Numbered from the stretch's first letter, positions 17,296 through 25,297 are shown. The stretch: DNA of 40,132 bases from Nitrososphaerota archaeon (GCA_021325255.1 JAJPHP010000017.1:1-40132), one strand, 5' to 3'. The notes: a model not told the origin generated them from the letters alone. Translations and numbers: made by a program.

Positions 17296-17688
17296 ATGGA
17301 AGCAATAGGAGAGCTAGAGTCACAGGTTCTCGAGGTCCTCAAGGACAAAGGGTCAGCGACTGCGAGTGAAGTTCTCGAAGTCCTTCAAAATGACCGTGAT
17401 ATTGCATACACTACAGTGAGTACCACGTTAGATAGACTTCACAAAAAGAAGCTCGTGGAGCGCAAGGCGCTTGTAGGGCCAGGAGGAACGAAATATCAGT
17501 TCAGGCTCGGGAAGGATGAAAGGAGAAAGGCAAAGATCGTCGAGGCGACGATTGATAGACTGACTAGCGCGTTCGGTGAAACAGCTTACTCTGCCATTTA
17601 TAGAAAATTGGACTCATTGCCCGATGACGAGCTCCAGAACCTAAAGCGACAGGTTGATCGGGCGAGAAAGAAGAGGGGGAATAGCTAG
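17296..17688 (+). CDS. BlaI/MecI-family transcriptional repressor
   Basis: Winged-helix regulator of 130 residues. The DNA-binding domain covers about residues 5-75: LESQVLEVLKDKGSATASEV, then YTTVSTTLDRLHKKKLVERK. The latter is the BlaI recognition-helix pattern. The remainder is a helical dimerisation tail. The ATG at 17296 follows a GAGGAG element some 14 bases away. The next gene, a membrane zinc protease, begins 19 bases after the stop, the arrangement of BlaI/MecI with BlaR1/MecR1. By analogy the protease would inactivate this repressor after a signal. No beta-lactamase is nearby. The natural target genes are unknown but probably include this operon. Confidence 0.85.
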   Translation: MEAIGELESQVLEVLKDKGSATASEVLEVLQNDRDIAYTTVSTTLDRLHKKKLVERKALVGPGGTKYQFRLGKDERRKAKIVEATIDRLTSAFGETAYSAIYRKLDSLPDDELQNLKRQVDRARKKRGNS

Positions 17689-17707
17689 CAACCGGGAAGA
17701 GGAGAAA

Positions 17708-18727
17708 ATGAGCGCCCCAGACGTGTCAATGTACTTTGACTTCTTTCGTGATTACTATGGGACGTTCTATATCCTCATCGCACTCGGAATCATGGCTGTG
17801 ATGTTGGGTGCATTGTACGCCGTTTTTCATTTGAGCCATAACTCGAGGATTCGTACCCTTTCACTCGTCGCGATGATGGCGACTTCGGCGTCACTTTGGA
17901 CTTTCGTTCTTTTCAGTTTCGCTTTTTGTACATTATTGATTCTGGAATACCTAAAGGCTCCGGTGGAAGCGATAAATCTCGCGGCCCAGTTTTCCCTAGT
18001 TTTTTGTTTGATAGTCGTCCCGATGTCGGTCTTGTTTCTTAGGAACAGGGCTGCTAAGATTCTCTTCCTTGCGTTGTTGCCTTCGTTTGATTTTCTCAGT
18101 CATTCAGCACCTGCAAAGCAAGGAAACTCGAGCAGTATTGGAGCTAGGGTCTCGACAGCGTTTGCTGGGGCCTCGGTGAAAGCATCGAGCAATCCACTCC
18201 GATCTAAGATTGAGCTTGGAGTTGTTTCTGGCCACATCCTGCCCTCATCAGCTGCCGTCGATTGGAGGGGAAGGAAAATCGTCGCCGTATCCAGAGAGGT
18301 AGTGGATTTGCTTGATGATCAAGAACTTGAGAGCGTGCTTGCCCACGAGCTCGGACATATTGAAAACCGCGACTCGCTTTTCAAGACATTAGCCACCGCA
18401 TTGAAGATGGCTTTCTTCTTTGACCCGATAGCGCACCTGCTTGAAGCCGCGATATACAGAGAAAGGGAGTTTGACGCAGACGAGTATTCTGCTAGAGCAA
18501 CTCGAAATCCTTCGTCTCTTGCCTCTGCGCTCATTAAGATCTACGAAAATATGGCTCGATCTCCATTATCGAAGCAACTGACTTTCCGCGAAGGCTCGGC
18601 CTTTCAAGGTGGTGGCCCTGTCTCTCTACTTTCGGTCTCGATTGGAACACGTCGGTTTCTTGCAAAGGAACCTCCCTTGAGTCTGAGGATACGGAGGCTG
18701 TTGGAAATCGAGAAGACGTTGTCTTAG
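17708..18727 (+). CDS. Membrane zinc metalloprotease (M48/M56 type)
   Basis: 339 residues from the ATG at 17708, which follows GAAGAGGAG. The frame stays open upstream, but that part overlaps the repressor gene. Three or four N-terminal membrane spans (about 20-40, 52-80, 88-110, 116-130) precede a cytoplasmic metalloprotease domain. The zinc site is HELGH (213-217), and the third ligand is E254 in REREFDADEYS. No extracellular sensor domain follows, unlike BlaR1. It is the partner of the BlaI-type repressor just upstream. HtpX-like quality control of membrane proteins is the alternative role, but pairing with BlaI argues for signalling. Protease fold and site are clear; substrate is inferred. 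Confidence 0.85.
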   Translation: MSAPDVSMYFDFFRDYYGTFYILIALGIMAVMLGALYAVFHLSHNSRIRTLSLVAMMATSASLWTFVLFSFAFCTLLILEYLKAPVEAINLAAQFSLVFCLIVVPMSVLFLRNRAAKILFLALLPSFDFLSHSAPAKQGNSSSIGARVSTAFAGASVKASSNPLRSKIELGVVSGHILPSSAAVDWRGRKIVAVSREVVDLLDDQELESVLAHELGHIENRDSLFKTLATALKMAFFFDPIAHLLEAAIYREREFDADEYSARATRNPSSLASALIKIYENMARSPLSKQLTFREGSAFQGGGPVSLLSVSIGTRRFLAKEPPLSLRIRRLLEIEKTLS

Positions 18728-19126
18728 CAAGAATTCGTGTCAGGTGCACGCCTTCCCATAACTTTGTACGTCTGACTAGAGTTCGCAACAACGCTTATTA
18801 CTACGACAGCAATAGTAGTAAGAATGCAGGGCGCAGAAACCAAAGGAACTTAGAATGGCAGGTGTAGGATTTTCAGCCTCAAGAGCTCAAAAGCCATGGC
18901 AATGCAGCTGAATCAAGGTTCTCTAACAAAGCATTACGGACGGGAAATTTCACCTGTTTCAATCTCAAAGAATCGTGTTTGGAAGGCAAAGAAAAAGTAA
19001 AATCATCCGAACACTTGGTATCTGCGAGACCAAAGAGAGATACTCGCATTTGAAGTCTCTAGAAGTAATTTCATGTCTGTGATTCAGCCGACCTGACAGA
19101 ACGGAGAAAGAGTGTGATCTAGCCTC
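18728..19126. other. Intergenic region before the GT2 gene
   Basis: A 399-base gap without a credible gene. It holds an inverted repeat, TTACTAC (18798-18804) with GTAGTAA (18815-18821), separated by ten bases. That could be an operator or the end hairpin of the protease transcript. Confidence 0.5.
18798..18821. repeat. Inverted repeat TTACTAC/GTAGTAA
   Basis: Perfect 7-base arms around a 10-base spacer, 70 bases after the protease stop. Arm-to-arm distance of about one and a half helical turns would suit a dimeric repressor. A transcript-end hairpin is equally possible. Confidence 0.4.
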
Positions 19127-20071
19127 ATGCAATCCCTTTTGAAACAGGGAAGCGACATTGTCGATTTTACAGTCGGGATATGTGCCAATGGCGAGGCTCG
19201 CAATCTCCTCGCCCTTCTGGAGGGGATCAGATCCGAGTGGACACCGGATTCCATGAGACTCGCGAGAATAGTTCTCGTAGCCAGCGATTGCGACCCGGAT
19301 GTCCTGCTTTGCATCAAGCAGCGAGCACAAAATGATTCACGCATTTTCGTCCTCGAAGAATCGCAGAGGCACGGAAAGGCAGACGCCGTCAACAAGATAA
19401 TCCGCAATTCACTGGGCAGTTACGTAGTTTTCATCAATTCCGACGCCATGCCAAGGCGAGGATCGATACAAAGACTAGTCTCTGCAATGGAATCAAATCA
19501 GAGAGCTGGGGTTATCTCGGCGTGTCCGTACTTTGAGGTTAGGGACAGCCCGCTGTCGCAGGTAGAGGCGCTTATGTGGAATATTCACAATCAATCTTCG
19601 CTTCTTCTCAACCATATGCAGATCAGCAACCACAGCAGCGACGAAATGATGGTTGTGCGCAGGGTTTCGTTGGAGGAGCTGCCCTCGGGACTTGTAAACG
19701 ACGGTGCCTATCTCGCGGGTTGTGCGAAAGCAAGGGGGTACTTGGTCAACTTTTGCGAGGATGCAAGGGTCAGGATAGATGTTCCGTCAAGTTTCCTTGG
19801 ACTGATCCAGCAGAGGCGAAGAATAATCTACGGTCATTTCCAGATAAGGAAATTGATTGGAGAGGCGCCCAGGACGGTCGAAGCGCTGATGTTTTCTTCG
19901 CCCGGGCTTGCACTGTCCATCGTGTTGCGGGCACTACGTAAATCCCCGCGGCTTGCGCTGTTTCTTCCGCTTGCCATCTTGTCCGAGGGCATCTCGACAA
20001 TGCTCGCTGCAGCCGATGCTCTAAGAAAGCAAAACAAGCATGGTGTTTGGCGCAGATATGGAAGGAACTGA
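19127..20071 (+). CDS. Family 2 glycosyltransferase
   Basis: GT2 (GT-A fold) enzyme of 314 residues. The nucleotide-sugar domain has VGICANGEARNLLALL at the start, GKADAVNKII (83-92), and the metal-binding DXD-like NSD in VVFINSDAMPRRGS (104-106). The acceptor-side NDGAY (191-195) and the QQRRR segment (228-232) resemble the ED and QxxRW motifs of processive synthases. The C-terminal 60 residues are hydrophobic and may attach it to the membrane. The next gene, for a nucleotidyltransferase-like protein, starts 37 bases downstream. Likely role: surface glycan or glycolipid synthesis. Sugar and acceptor are unknown. Confidence 0.85.
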   Translation: MQSLLKQGSDIVDFTVGICANGEARNLLALLEGIRSEWTPDSMRLARIVLVASDCDPDVLLCIKQRAQNDSRIFVLEESQRHGKADAVNKIIRNSLGSYVVFINSDAMPRRGSIQRLVSAMESNQRAGVISACPYFEVRDSPLSQVEALMWNIHNQSSLLLNHMQISNHSSDEMMVVRRVSLEELPSGLVNDGAYLAGCAKARGYLVNFCEDARVRIDVPSSFLGLIQQRRRIIYGHFQIRKLIGEAPRTVEALMFSSPGLALSIVLRALRKSPRLALFLPLAILSEGISTMLAAADALRKQNKHGVWRRYGRN

Positions 20072-20108
20072 GTGGGCGCAAGGGCGCCTCGCCGAAGGTG
20101 ACGGGCCG

Positions 20109-21086
20109 ATGACTCCCTTCAGTATCAGCCGAGAAAAAGCCACTGAGATTGCCCTTTTCTGCAAAGTGGCAAAGGCAAACGAGTCTGCACTCTCACTGAA
20201 GGAAATAATCCAACTTACGTCGCTTGATTTGTCAGAGGAGGGTCTTGCCCGAGCGTGGCACTCGGCCCCGGCTCTTTCGAAGTACGAAATCGGAGATTAT
20301 GGAGTGGTCTACGAGAAGGAAGAGTGCCAGGCAGAGCGGCAGGCGTCATCAGTTGAGCAGAACGAAAGGAAGCAAAGGGCGAATGCGAACATAGAGTACG
20401 CTCGAAAATTCGCAGAGTTAATCGGGGGTATTCACAATAGGAAAGCGCAGGTCATCTCGATAAGCGGGTCGACTTCATACTTTTCTGTCTCGAGGCAGGA
20501 CGACCTGGACATCTTCTGCATCGCGCGTCGCGGAAGTATGTGGTCCATCTTGTGCAAGTCGCTTCTCTTAGCCAGAGCGCTCAAGGTCTCAGACGACAAG
20601 AGCCCACAGCTATGCCTTAGCTACATCATGGACGAAGAATATGCTCTGAGGGAATTCACCAGACCACAAGACGGCCTCTTTGCACGCGATGCGATATCTA
20701 CACTCGTGATCCACGGAGCTGACTTTTACAATTCGCTGCTCGCCAAGAGTGATTGGATGCGGGCCTATTTTCCAGCAATGTATGCGGCTAAAATTGGAGG
20801 CGGAGACCGCGATACCCAGGAATTTCAATCCCGGCATAGCCAAGATCTCGTAACTCCAGCAAGAGTGCGACCGAGAGAGCGTATTCTGAATCTCTTTCTC
20901 TATGCGACTGCGGGGACTTACATCAGGATGAAATCCTACCTTCTGAATCGAAGGTTTGCAAAGAAGAGGCAGAAATCGAGGGCCTTCCGTCTGAGGATTG
21001 GCCCCGATCGATGCATCTACGAATCTCTGAATTATCTCGAGCTGAGGAAAATGTACTCGAAACTCGAGAAGAGAGTTACGTCGTGA
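20109..21086 (+). CDS. Nucleotidyltransferase-like protein with N-terminal helical domain
   Basis: 326 residues if started at the ATG 20109, which has AAGGTGAC seven bases upstream. The frame is open further and overlaps the glycosyltransferase gene. Residues 5-70 look like a winged-helix domain. Then comes a polymerase-beta-type nucleotidyltransferase signature: GST (120-122), followed by DDLDIF with acidic residues D131, D132 and D134. These match the GSxxx...DxD metal site of the minimal nucleotidyltransferase family. The basic C-terminus is not recognised. It is sandwiched between a GT2 enzyme and a methyltransferase fusion, which suggests a shared pathway. It may transfer a nucleotide to a protein, sugar or lipid; the substrate is open. 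Confidence 0.55.
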   Translation: MTPFSISREKATEIALFCKVAKANESALSLKEIIQLTSLDLSEEGLARAWHSAPALSKYEIGDYGVVYEKEECQAERQASSVEQNERKQRANANIEYARKFAELIGGIHNRKAQVISISGSTSYFSVSRQDDLDIFCIARRGSMWSILCKSLLLARALKVSDDKSPQLCLSYIMDEEYALREFTRPQDGLFARDAISTLVIHGADFYNSLLAKSDWMRAYFPAMYAAKIGGGDRDTQEFQSRHSQDLVTPARVRPRERILNLFLYATAGTYIRMKSYLLNRRFAKKRQKSRAFRLRIGPDRCIYESLNYLELRKMYSKLEKRVTS

Positions 21087-21167
21087 GAGTGACCACACAA
21101 AATATCCGACGACTCGAGAAATGACGAATTTGATAGGCCACATGATATTGACGAGTACGTTTACCAA

Positions 21168-22385
21168 GTGGGCTATGGAAGAAAGAGTGGTCGGAGACAC
21201 GTCGTCAAGCTCAGGTTCGTTGAGCTTGGTCCGACGTCGATCTGTGTGCTCAGCATGACGAGTGAGCCTGAACTTCCAAATTGGCTGAGGAACCTTCTTT
21301 TTTCAAGAAATCGTGAGGCTCCCGTCAATGGTCAACATGATATTTCTCACTCGCCTCTGGTCGCGTCCAAGAATATTTTTGGGAAGATTACACGAGTGAA
21401 TATTCTAGTTGATCAGCTTGAGGCAAGCAAGGTACTCGCCAAGTTCTTTCAAAAATACCGCACACACAGCTTTGCACTTCACATGAAAAGATATTACGCA
21501 AACTCCCGCCCCATAGTCATAGAATTTTCTCATCTTCCGAGAAATGATGAATTGATCCGGGAGCTAGAATTTGACTTTCAAGCCTCAAAGTATACTGAGA
21601 CAATACTGAACAACGAAATCTCGAGGTGGCAGAGGGGGGTCACAGTGAGCTCGCTTCTGAGGATTTTTGCTTCGGGCGAAACCGTCCTCGAGATCGGGTG
21701 CGGTACAGGCGTTGAAACGCTCGAGCTTTCAAAGCGCGGGATTAACGTCGTCGCGGTCGATATTTCATCATCGATGCTCGAACACCTGCACAGACGAGCT
21801 GCAGAGTTAGGCGTCAAGGGAGTGAAGACAAGAAGGCTATCCAGTTCAGAGATCGCTGACCTGAAGAGCGACAAGTATGCCTTTCCAGTCGGAGGGTTTG
21901 ACGGGGCTTTCTCACACTTTGGCGCGATGAACCTCGAAAGCAATCCGGAAGAGTTCTCCGAGAACCTAGCAACCATTTTGAAACCCGGCGCGCTGGTCTC
22001 ATTTGCGCTGTGGAACAGGTATTGCCTATCCGAGTTGCCATTGAGAGCTCTCAAACTCGAAATGTCTCAAGTAGCGCAGAGATTCGGCGGCCTTGTCAGA
22101 GCCGGAGAACATACAAAGTATTCGTTGGACACGCTCACGTATACCCCGAGGGAATTTGCGTCACACTTTTCGCGTTTCTTCGACCTTGTCTCCTACTATG
22201 CGCTTCCCGCTCTCCTGATTCCGCCATCTGAGTACGCGCCGAGGCTAGGAGGATTGTTGAAACTCGCTAGAATTGACCAATACCTAGGCCACCTGCCTGT
22301 ACTCAGGGACTTGGGAGACAACTTTGTAATGACACTCAAGCTGCGAAAGCAGGCAGACGCCCACACGTGCCATAGCCGCACCTAG
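21168..22385 (+). CDS. Flavin/F420-barrel domain fused to SAM methyltransferase
   Basis: The C-terminal half (residues 150-405) is a class I methyltransferase with VLEIGCGTG (173-181), VVAVDIS and a GGFDGAFSHFGAMN loop. The N-terminal 125 residues resemble the split-barrel DUF385/deazaflavin-dependent nitroreductase family. GRKSGRRHVVKLRFVELG is followed by NWLRNLLFSRN and ends with KYRTHSFALHMKRYYANSRP. GTG at 21168 is the first usual start, but the conserved strand begins earlier. The frame is open from 21093 and encodes DEFDRPHDIDEYVYQ before it, without a start codon. A GTG at 21083, overlapping the previous stop, would join if one A were removed from the AAA at 21118-21120. The true gene is probably 21083-22385 with a shift. 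Confidence 0.7.
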   Translation: MGYGRKSGRRHVVKLRFVELGPTSICVLSMTSEPELPNWLRNLLFSRNREAPVNGQHDISHSPLVASKNIFGKITRVNILVDQLEASKVLAKFFQKYRTHSFALHMKRYYANSRPIVIEFSHLPRNDELIRELEFDFQASKYTETILNNEISRWQRGVTVSSLLRIFASGETVLEIGCGTGVETLELSKRGINVVAVDISSSMLEHLHRRAAELGVKGVKTRRLSSSEIADLKSDKYAFPVGGFDGAFSHFGAMNLESNPEEFSENLATILKPGALVSFALWNRYCLSELPLRALKLEMSQVAQRFGGLVRAGEHTKYSLDTLTYTPREFASHFSRFFDLVSYYALPALLIPPSEYAPRLGGLLKLARIDQYLGHLPVLRDLGDNFVMTLKLRKQADAHTCHSRT

Positions 22386-22586
22386 AAGTGGTGGTTTGAT
22401 GAAATCAGAATTCCAACTGCTATCATGCCCTATTTCTTCTTGGATAGAAAAGCAAAAGCAGATTGACCGGATCGCTCTGGCGCTCGCCAAAATCTAACAA
22501 AAGGAGCGTTCAAGGGCCGCAATTCTTGGATTACTAACTTTTCCCGATTTTTGGTCTCTGAAATTCTGTCTCACAATTCTCGTCAC

Positions 22587-22596
22587 TTAAATAAAA
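22587..22596 (+). promoter_or_regulatory. TATA box for the small membrane protein
   Basis: TTAAATAAAA, a near-consensus archaeal TATA element, about 30-40 bases upstream of the TTG start at 22628. Confidence 0.5.
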
Positions 22597-22627
22597 TTGA
22601 GAAATGAGATAATTCAGCACGCAAGAA

Positions 22628-22879
22628 TTGCAGAACCACACCAAAAACAACATAATTGCATCGGCAGTCGATATCGCGAGCATCCTCTTCGCGTACAGAC
22701 TCGGCCTGGCAGAACTGGGCATAGGAGCCGGACTTGCATACGGAATGTTCGACGCCTGGCTCGTAGTTTGGCAGAGGGAAAGAATAGCTGAGGGAATGCG
22801 GAGAATCGAAGAAGTAGTCAGGCGAAGAAAAGGGGTGTTTCGCAGAAAAGACATACTCCCCTGGGCCGCAAACAACTAA
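22628..22879 (+). CDS. Small single-span membrane protein, 83 residues
   Basis: Not recognised. The TTG start gives MQNHTKNNIIASAVDIASILFAY... with a hydrophobic stretch from about residue 9 to 47. It could be one long or two short membrane spans with a Gly-rich turn (LGIGAGLAYG). A very basic cytoplasmic-looking tail follows, RERIAEGMRRIEEVVRRRKG and RRKD. The coherent amphipathic design, absence of in-frame stops and a good TATA box 30-40 bases upstream argue that it is real. It lies between the methyltransferase fusion and the FtsZ-like gene on the same strand. A role at the membrane with either is only a guess. Confidence 0.5.
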   Translation: MQNHTKNNIIASAVDIASILFAYRLGLAELGIGAGLAYGMFDAWLVVWQRERIAEGMRRIEEVVRRRKGVFRRKDILPWAANN

Positions 22880-22972
22880 GCACACACCCATCAATTTCTC
22901 TCCCATCTACTGGTTTCATACTCGGTGACTCAAAAATAAGGTGAGATTTTTCGCTCGGGAGAGTCCCAGTTC

Positions 22973-23923
22973 ATGTTCTCTGCTAACCCTTCTGGTGAAG
23001 TAGAGCAGGAGCACTGCCATCTGCCCAATTCCCATGAGATTTTGGCTCCCACTTTCAACAATAGTGCGGGACAAGGGCGAAGGAGGAGCAGACCAGTCAG
23101 GGTTGCCTTACTTTACTTTGCTTCGAAAGCGGAAGGCAGTGAGATCGATACTCTGCTAGAGGAGCGCTTTGCTATACTGGGCATCGACGCAATCGCAATC
23201 CATCCGGGTGTAAGAGATTTTGATTTCGGATTCGGCCAAAAAGGCAACTACGACGTAGTGGGGATAACCGGATCGCCGAGTCTTCCAGATCTTGCCAGTG
23301 CAATTTCATCTTTTGAATCCGAAAGCGAACCGGAAAGATGCACGACGCTCACCTTCCTTCCAGAGAGTACAAGTGCCAAGATTGCGGAGTCCTTCCTTCG
23401 GTACGTTGATTCGGTCGTCCTTTGCGAAACCGCCGCTGGTGCGGCGTCGGACTGTTCGCCTGATCTTGCAACGTTGCGGGTATTGGACGTCGTCTACAGG
23501 TTCTTTGAGAGCCTCATAGTTCCAAGCCTTCTCAACATCGACATCTCGGACGTGAGAAACATCTCCAAGGGAATCGGGTTTTCCTTCTACCTTGCTTTGG
23601 ATGATCCAAACGCAATGATTTCAAAGCTCCCACCCTCCTGCGCTTTCGCAAAGTCGGCGCTGCTCCATTTTTCATGCAAGGAAGACGTGACCCTTAGCGA
23701 GGTGTACCGGGTTTCCCGGGCTATAGCTAGCAGGCCGAGCATGAACGCGGAGCGCACGGACGAAACCCAGCTTTCGCATAGCAACGCGAAAAAGTTCTTT
23801 CGAAAGATGAACGTCAAGCTTGGCCTTAGAATAGAAGGCGGAGAGGACGCTGAAGAGGAACAGAGCATTAGGGCGGAAAGCGATAGGCGGATGAACCTCA
23901 CGGCGATCCTGTTTGGAATATAA
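22973..23923 (+). CDS. Divergent FtsZ/tubulin-like protein without a usual G-box
   Basis: 316 residues. Residues 43-190 follow the FtsZ GTPase-domain order: VRVALLYFASKAEGSE, YDVVGITGSPSL, TTLTFLPE (as in PF.EG), VDSVVLCE, and VLDVVYRFFESLIVP. The T7 catalytic loop NxDxxD is kept as N188-I-D190-I-S-D193, followed by VRNISKGIG. The second domain keeps SALLHFSCKEDVTLSEVYRVS, the FtsZ 'dltl.Ev' strand-helix, and ends NLTAILFGI. The tubulin signature GGGTGTG is absent; ITGSPSL occupies its place. GTP binding is therefore doubtful. Thaumarchaeota are known to carry divergent FtsZ beside Cdv division proteins. A cytoskeletal or membrane-remodelling role is possible. The ATG at 22973 has an AAAAATAA box 35-42 bases upstream. 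Confidence 0.65.
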   Translation: MFSANPSGEVEQEHCHLPNSHEILAPTFNNSAGQGRRRSRPVRVALLYFASKAEGSEIDTLLEERFAILGIDAIAIHPGVRDFDFGFGQKGNYDVVGITGSPSLPDLASAISSFESESEPERCTTLTFLPESTSAKIAESFLRYVDSVVLCETAAGAASDCSPDLATLRVLDVVYRFFESLIVPSLLNIDISDVRNISKGIGFSFYLALDDPNAMISKLPPSCAFAKSALLHFSCKEDVTLSEVYRVSRAIASRPSMNAERTDETQLSHSNAKKFFRKMNVKLGLRIEGGEDAEEEQSIRAESDRRMNLTAILFGI

Positions 23924-24008
23924 CGCCCTAATTGTGAGCTCTACTAGCCTGTTTTATGCGCTAGGCTCCTATTACACGGAAGGGCGCCTAAGAAAATCCG
24001 AGTGCGTC

Positions 24009-24215
24009 CTAGCGCCTAGTCATGTCTATGAGCGCGTAGATACTTACGCCCAGGAACAAGAAGAAGATCGACAGGACCATCTGCCAGCCGATCGCAAGTT
24101 GGAACGGGGTATCTGGACCTATGAAAAAGAAGGCAACCCACTCTGCGAGGCTTGCTAGGAATACGAGAAGAAACAGACCGAATAAGACCTTCCCCACGCC
24201 AACTAAGCTGACCAT
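24009..24215 (-). CDS. Small two-span membrane protein, 68 residues
   Basis: Not recognised. The ATG at 24215 gives MVSLVGVGKVLFGLFLLVFL, then spans at about 8-32 and 42-63 separated by IGPDTPFQLAIG, ending in DMTRR. Composition and clean hydrophobic segments favour a real protein. Upstream on the minus strand, an AT-rich block (TTATTTATTA, near 24286-24297) may be its promoter, giving a leader of about 50 bases. It is convergent with the FtsZ-like gene, 85 bases away. Confidence 0.45.
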   Translation of the reverse strand: MVSLVGVGKVLFGLFLLVFLASLAEWVAFFFIGPDTPFQLAIGWQMVLSIFFLFLGVSIYALIDMTRR

Positions 24216-24483
24216 TTTCTACTCTGGCTACACTCTCCCCTGTCTCCGTGTGTGTCCGTTTTCACTAAGCCACTTGTAAAAAATCGGTAATAAATAAGAA
24301 TATGGTGGGACCCCTGTCCGGTACTGTTTTCTGCTCTTAAACCCTTGACGGCGGCACTCAGGTTCCTTCTTCTCGTAACGAAAACTGGGGTGGTGAGACA
24401 AAGGTTTGCGCTCCCCTTTATCCGAATTCTAGATCCTGTTAGCTTGGTCATGAGCACCAGGTGTTGTAGATGTGTCAACTTTG

Positions 24484-24506
24484 AAGCAAGCGGGGCGGGC
24501 TTGCTT
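24484..24506. repeat. Hairpin AAGCAAGC/GCTTGCTT
   Basis: Perfect 8-bp arms around the G-rich loop GGGGCGG. No T-run follows, so it is not an evident terminator on the plus strand. Confidence 0.45.
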
Positions 24507-24738
24507 GGTTCAAAGAGCTGTGAATGAACTCCTGGCCTTCCTCAGCGGTGGCATTGAAGTGATTCTCCCAGTGTCAAATGTTGCGATGAGCTTGACTTCA
24601 GAAGGCTGATTGTCTGTTTGCACGAATGTGACTTTCTGTTACGTGGTTGTACTTGTTCCCTTGTACGCGATCTGAGTTTTGCCCGTTTGCGACTTCTAAT
24701 CTATGCTCCGATTGGTGGCATTCTCCTCCGTTTCCCTC

Positions 24739-24746
24739 TTTAAATA
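24739..24746 (+). promoter_or_regulatory. TATA box without an assigned gene
   Basis: TTTAAATA in a locally T/C-rich stretch. A transcript would start near 24770 and run through both palindromes. Only a 30-codon frame (ATG near 24824) exists there, so a small RNA or the leader of the SWIM gene is more plausible. Confidence 0.35.
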
Positions 24747-24796
24747 CAATGATAGCACCGTTCCGTACCTCCTCTAGGGGGGTACGCCATCAAAAA

Positions 24797-24812
24797 CTCG
24801 ACAATTGTCGAG
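24797..24812. repeat. 16-bp perfect palindrome
   Basis: CTCGACAA joined directly to its reverse complement TTGTCGAG. Palindromes of this length are typical operator sites for dimeric regulators. It could also be a recombinase site. Confidence 0.5.
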
Positions 24813-24907
24813 AACTCCAAAAGATGCTTTGGGTGGGAATTCCTCCTCCAAATTATGGAAACATCCGAACACACCCATTGCCAAGGTTCGCCCTAAAGCT
24901 ATGGGAC

Positions 24908-24927
24908 TTACTGTAATATTACAGTAA
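24908..24927. repeat. 20-bp perfect palindrome
   Basis: TTACTGTAAT joined directly to ATTACAGTAA. It lies 80 bases before the SWIM-finger gene and is a strong operator candidate for a dimeric helix-turn-helix protein. Confidence 0.55.
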
Positions 24928-25006
24928 CGCTTATTGCCCGCCTGGACGCGTGTACTCTTTCCACTTCGAATCACAAGCGCGTGCGAATGCAGGAGTCGAA
25001 TAGAAA

Positions 25007-25297
25007 ATGAGTGCGATGAATTTGAGCAGGAAGGGTGAGCAGAGAGGGCTCCCCGAAAAGTTGGATGCCCGCAAGATGCGGGCGTGGGAGATTCTCTCTT
25101 CAAAGCGCTGCGACATACGCAGGTTCAGGAAGGACGAGGAGGACAGCTACCTGGTGAAGTCCCAGTCAACAACCGGATACTACGAAGTGCGCAAACTGAA
25201 AGATTCAACATGGGTCTGCGAGTGTCCCGACTATAAGAACAGGAGGATACCGTGCAAGCACATCTACGCTGTGCGGTTCAAGCTCGAGCGCAACTAG
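25007..25297 (+). CDS. SWIM zinc-finger protein (possibly a truncated transposase)
   Basis: 96 residues with a C-terminal SWIM finger CxC...CxH: C71, C73, C83, H85 in CECPDYKNRRIPCKHIYAV. It is preceded by YLVKSQSTTGYYEVRKL. This exact architecture stands at the N-terminus of several archaeal DDE transposases, where the protein continues for 300 or more residues. Here it stops eleven residues after the finger, and the next gene is convergent 15 bases later. Either it is a stand-alone SWIM adaptor or the surviving head of a broken transposase. The palindrome-rich upstream region fits both views. The finger assignment is firm; the DNA- or protein-binding role is family knowledge. Confidence 0.8.
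   Translation: MSAMNLSRKGEQRGLPEKLDARKMRAWEILSSKRCDIRRFRKDEEDSYLVKSQSTTGYYEVRKLKDSTWVCECPDYKNRRIPCKHIYAVRFKLERN

Larger units (their letters stand above)
24216..25006. other. 790-base gene-poor region rich in palindromes
   Basis: No convincing protein gene. It holds a hairpin at 24484-24506, a near-consensus TATA box at 24739-24746 with no gene at the expected distance, a 16-bp perfect palindrome at 24797-24812 and a 20-bp perfect palindrome at 24908-24927. It ends at the SWIM-finger gene. It may be the remains of a mobile element, a control region, or the site of a small RNA gene. Confidence 0.5.

Noticed and set aside
17121..17369. 82-codon frame before the BlaI-type gene
   Set aside because: It overlaps the repressor gene in another frame, and its peptide is low-complexity and polar without a motif.
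17296..18727. Beta-lactam resistance system
   Set aside because: The repressor/protease pair resembles BlaI/BlaR1, but there is no beta-lactamase and no penicillin-binding sensor domain.
24647..25103. Open frames on both strands in the palindrome-rich region
   Set aside because: They overlap each other, cross the palindromes and show no recognisable protein features.
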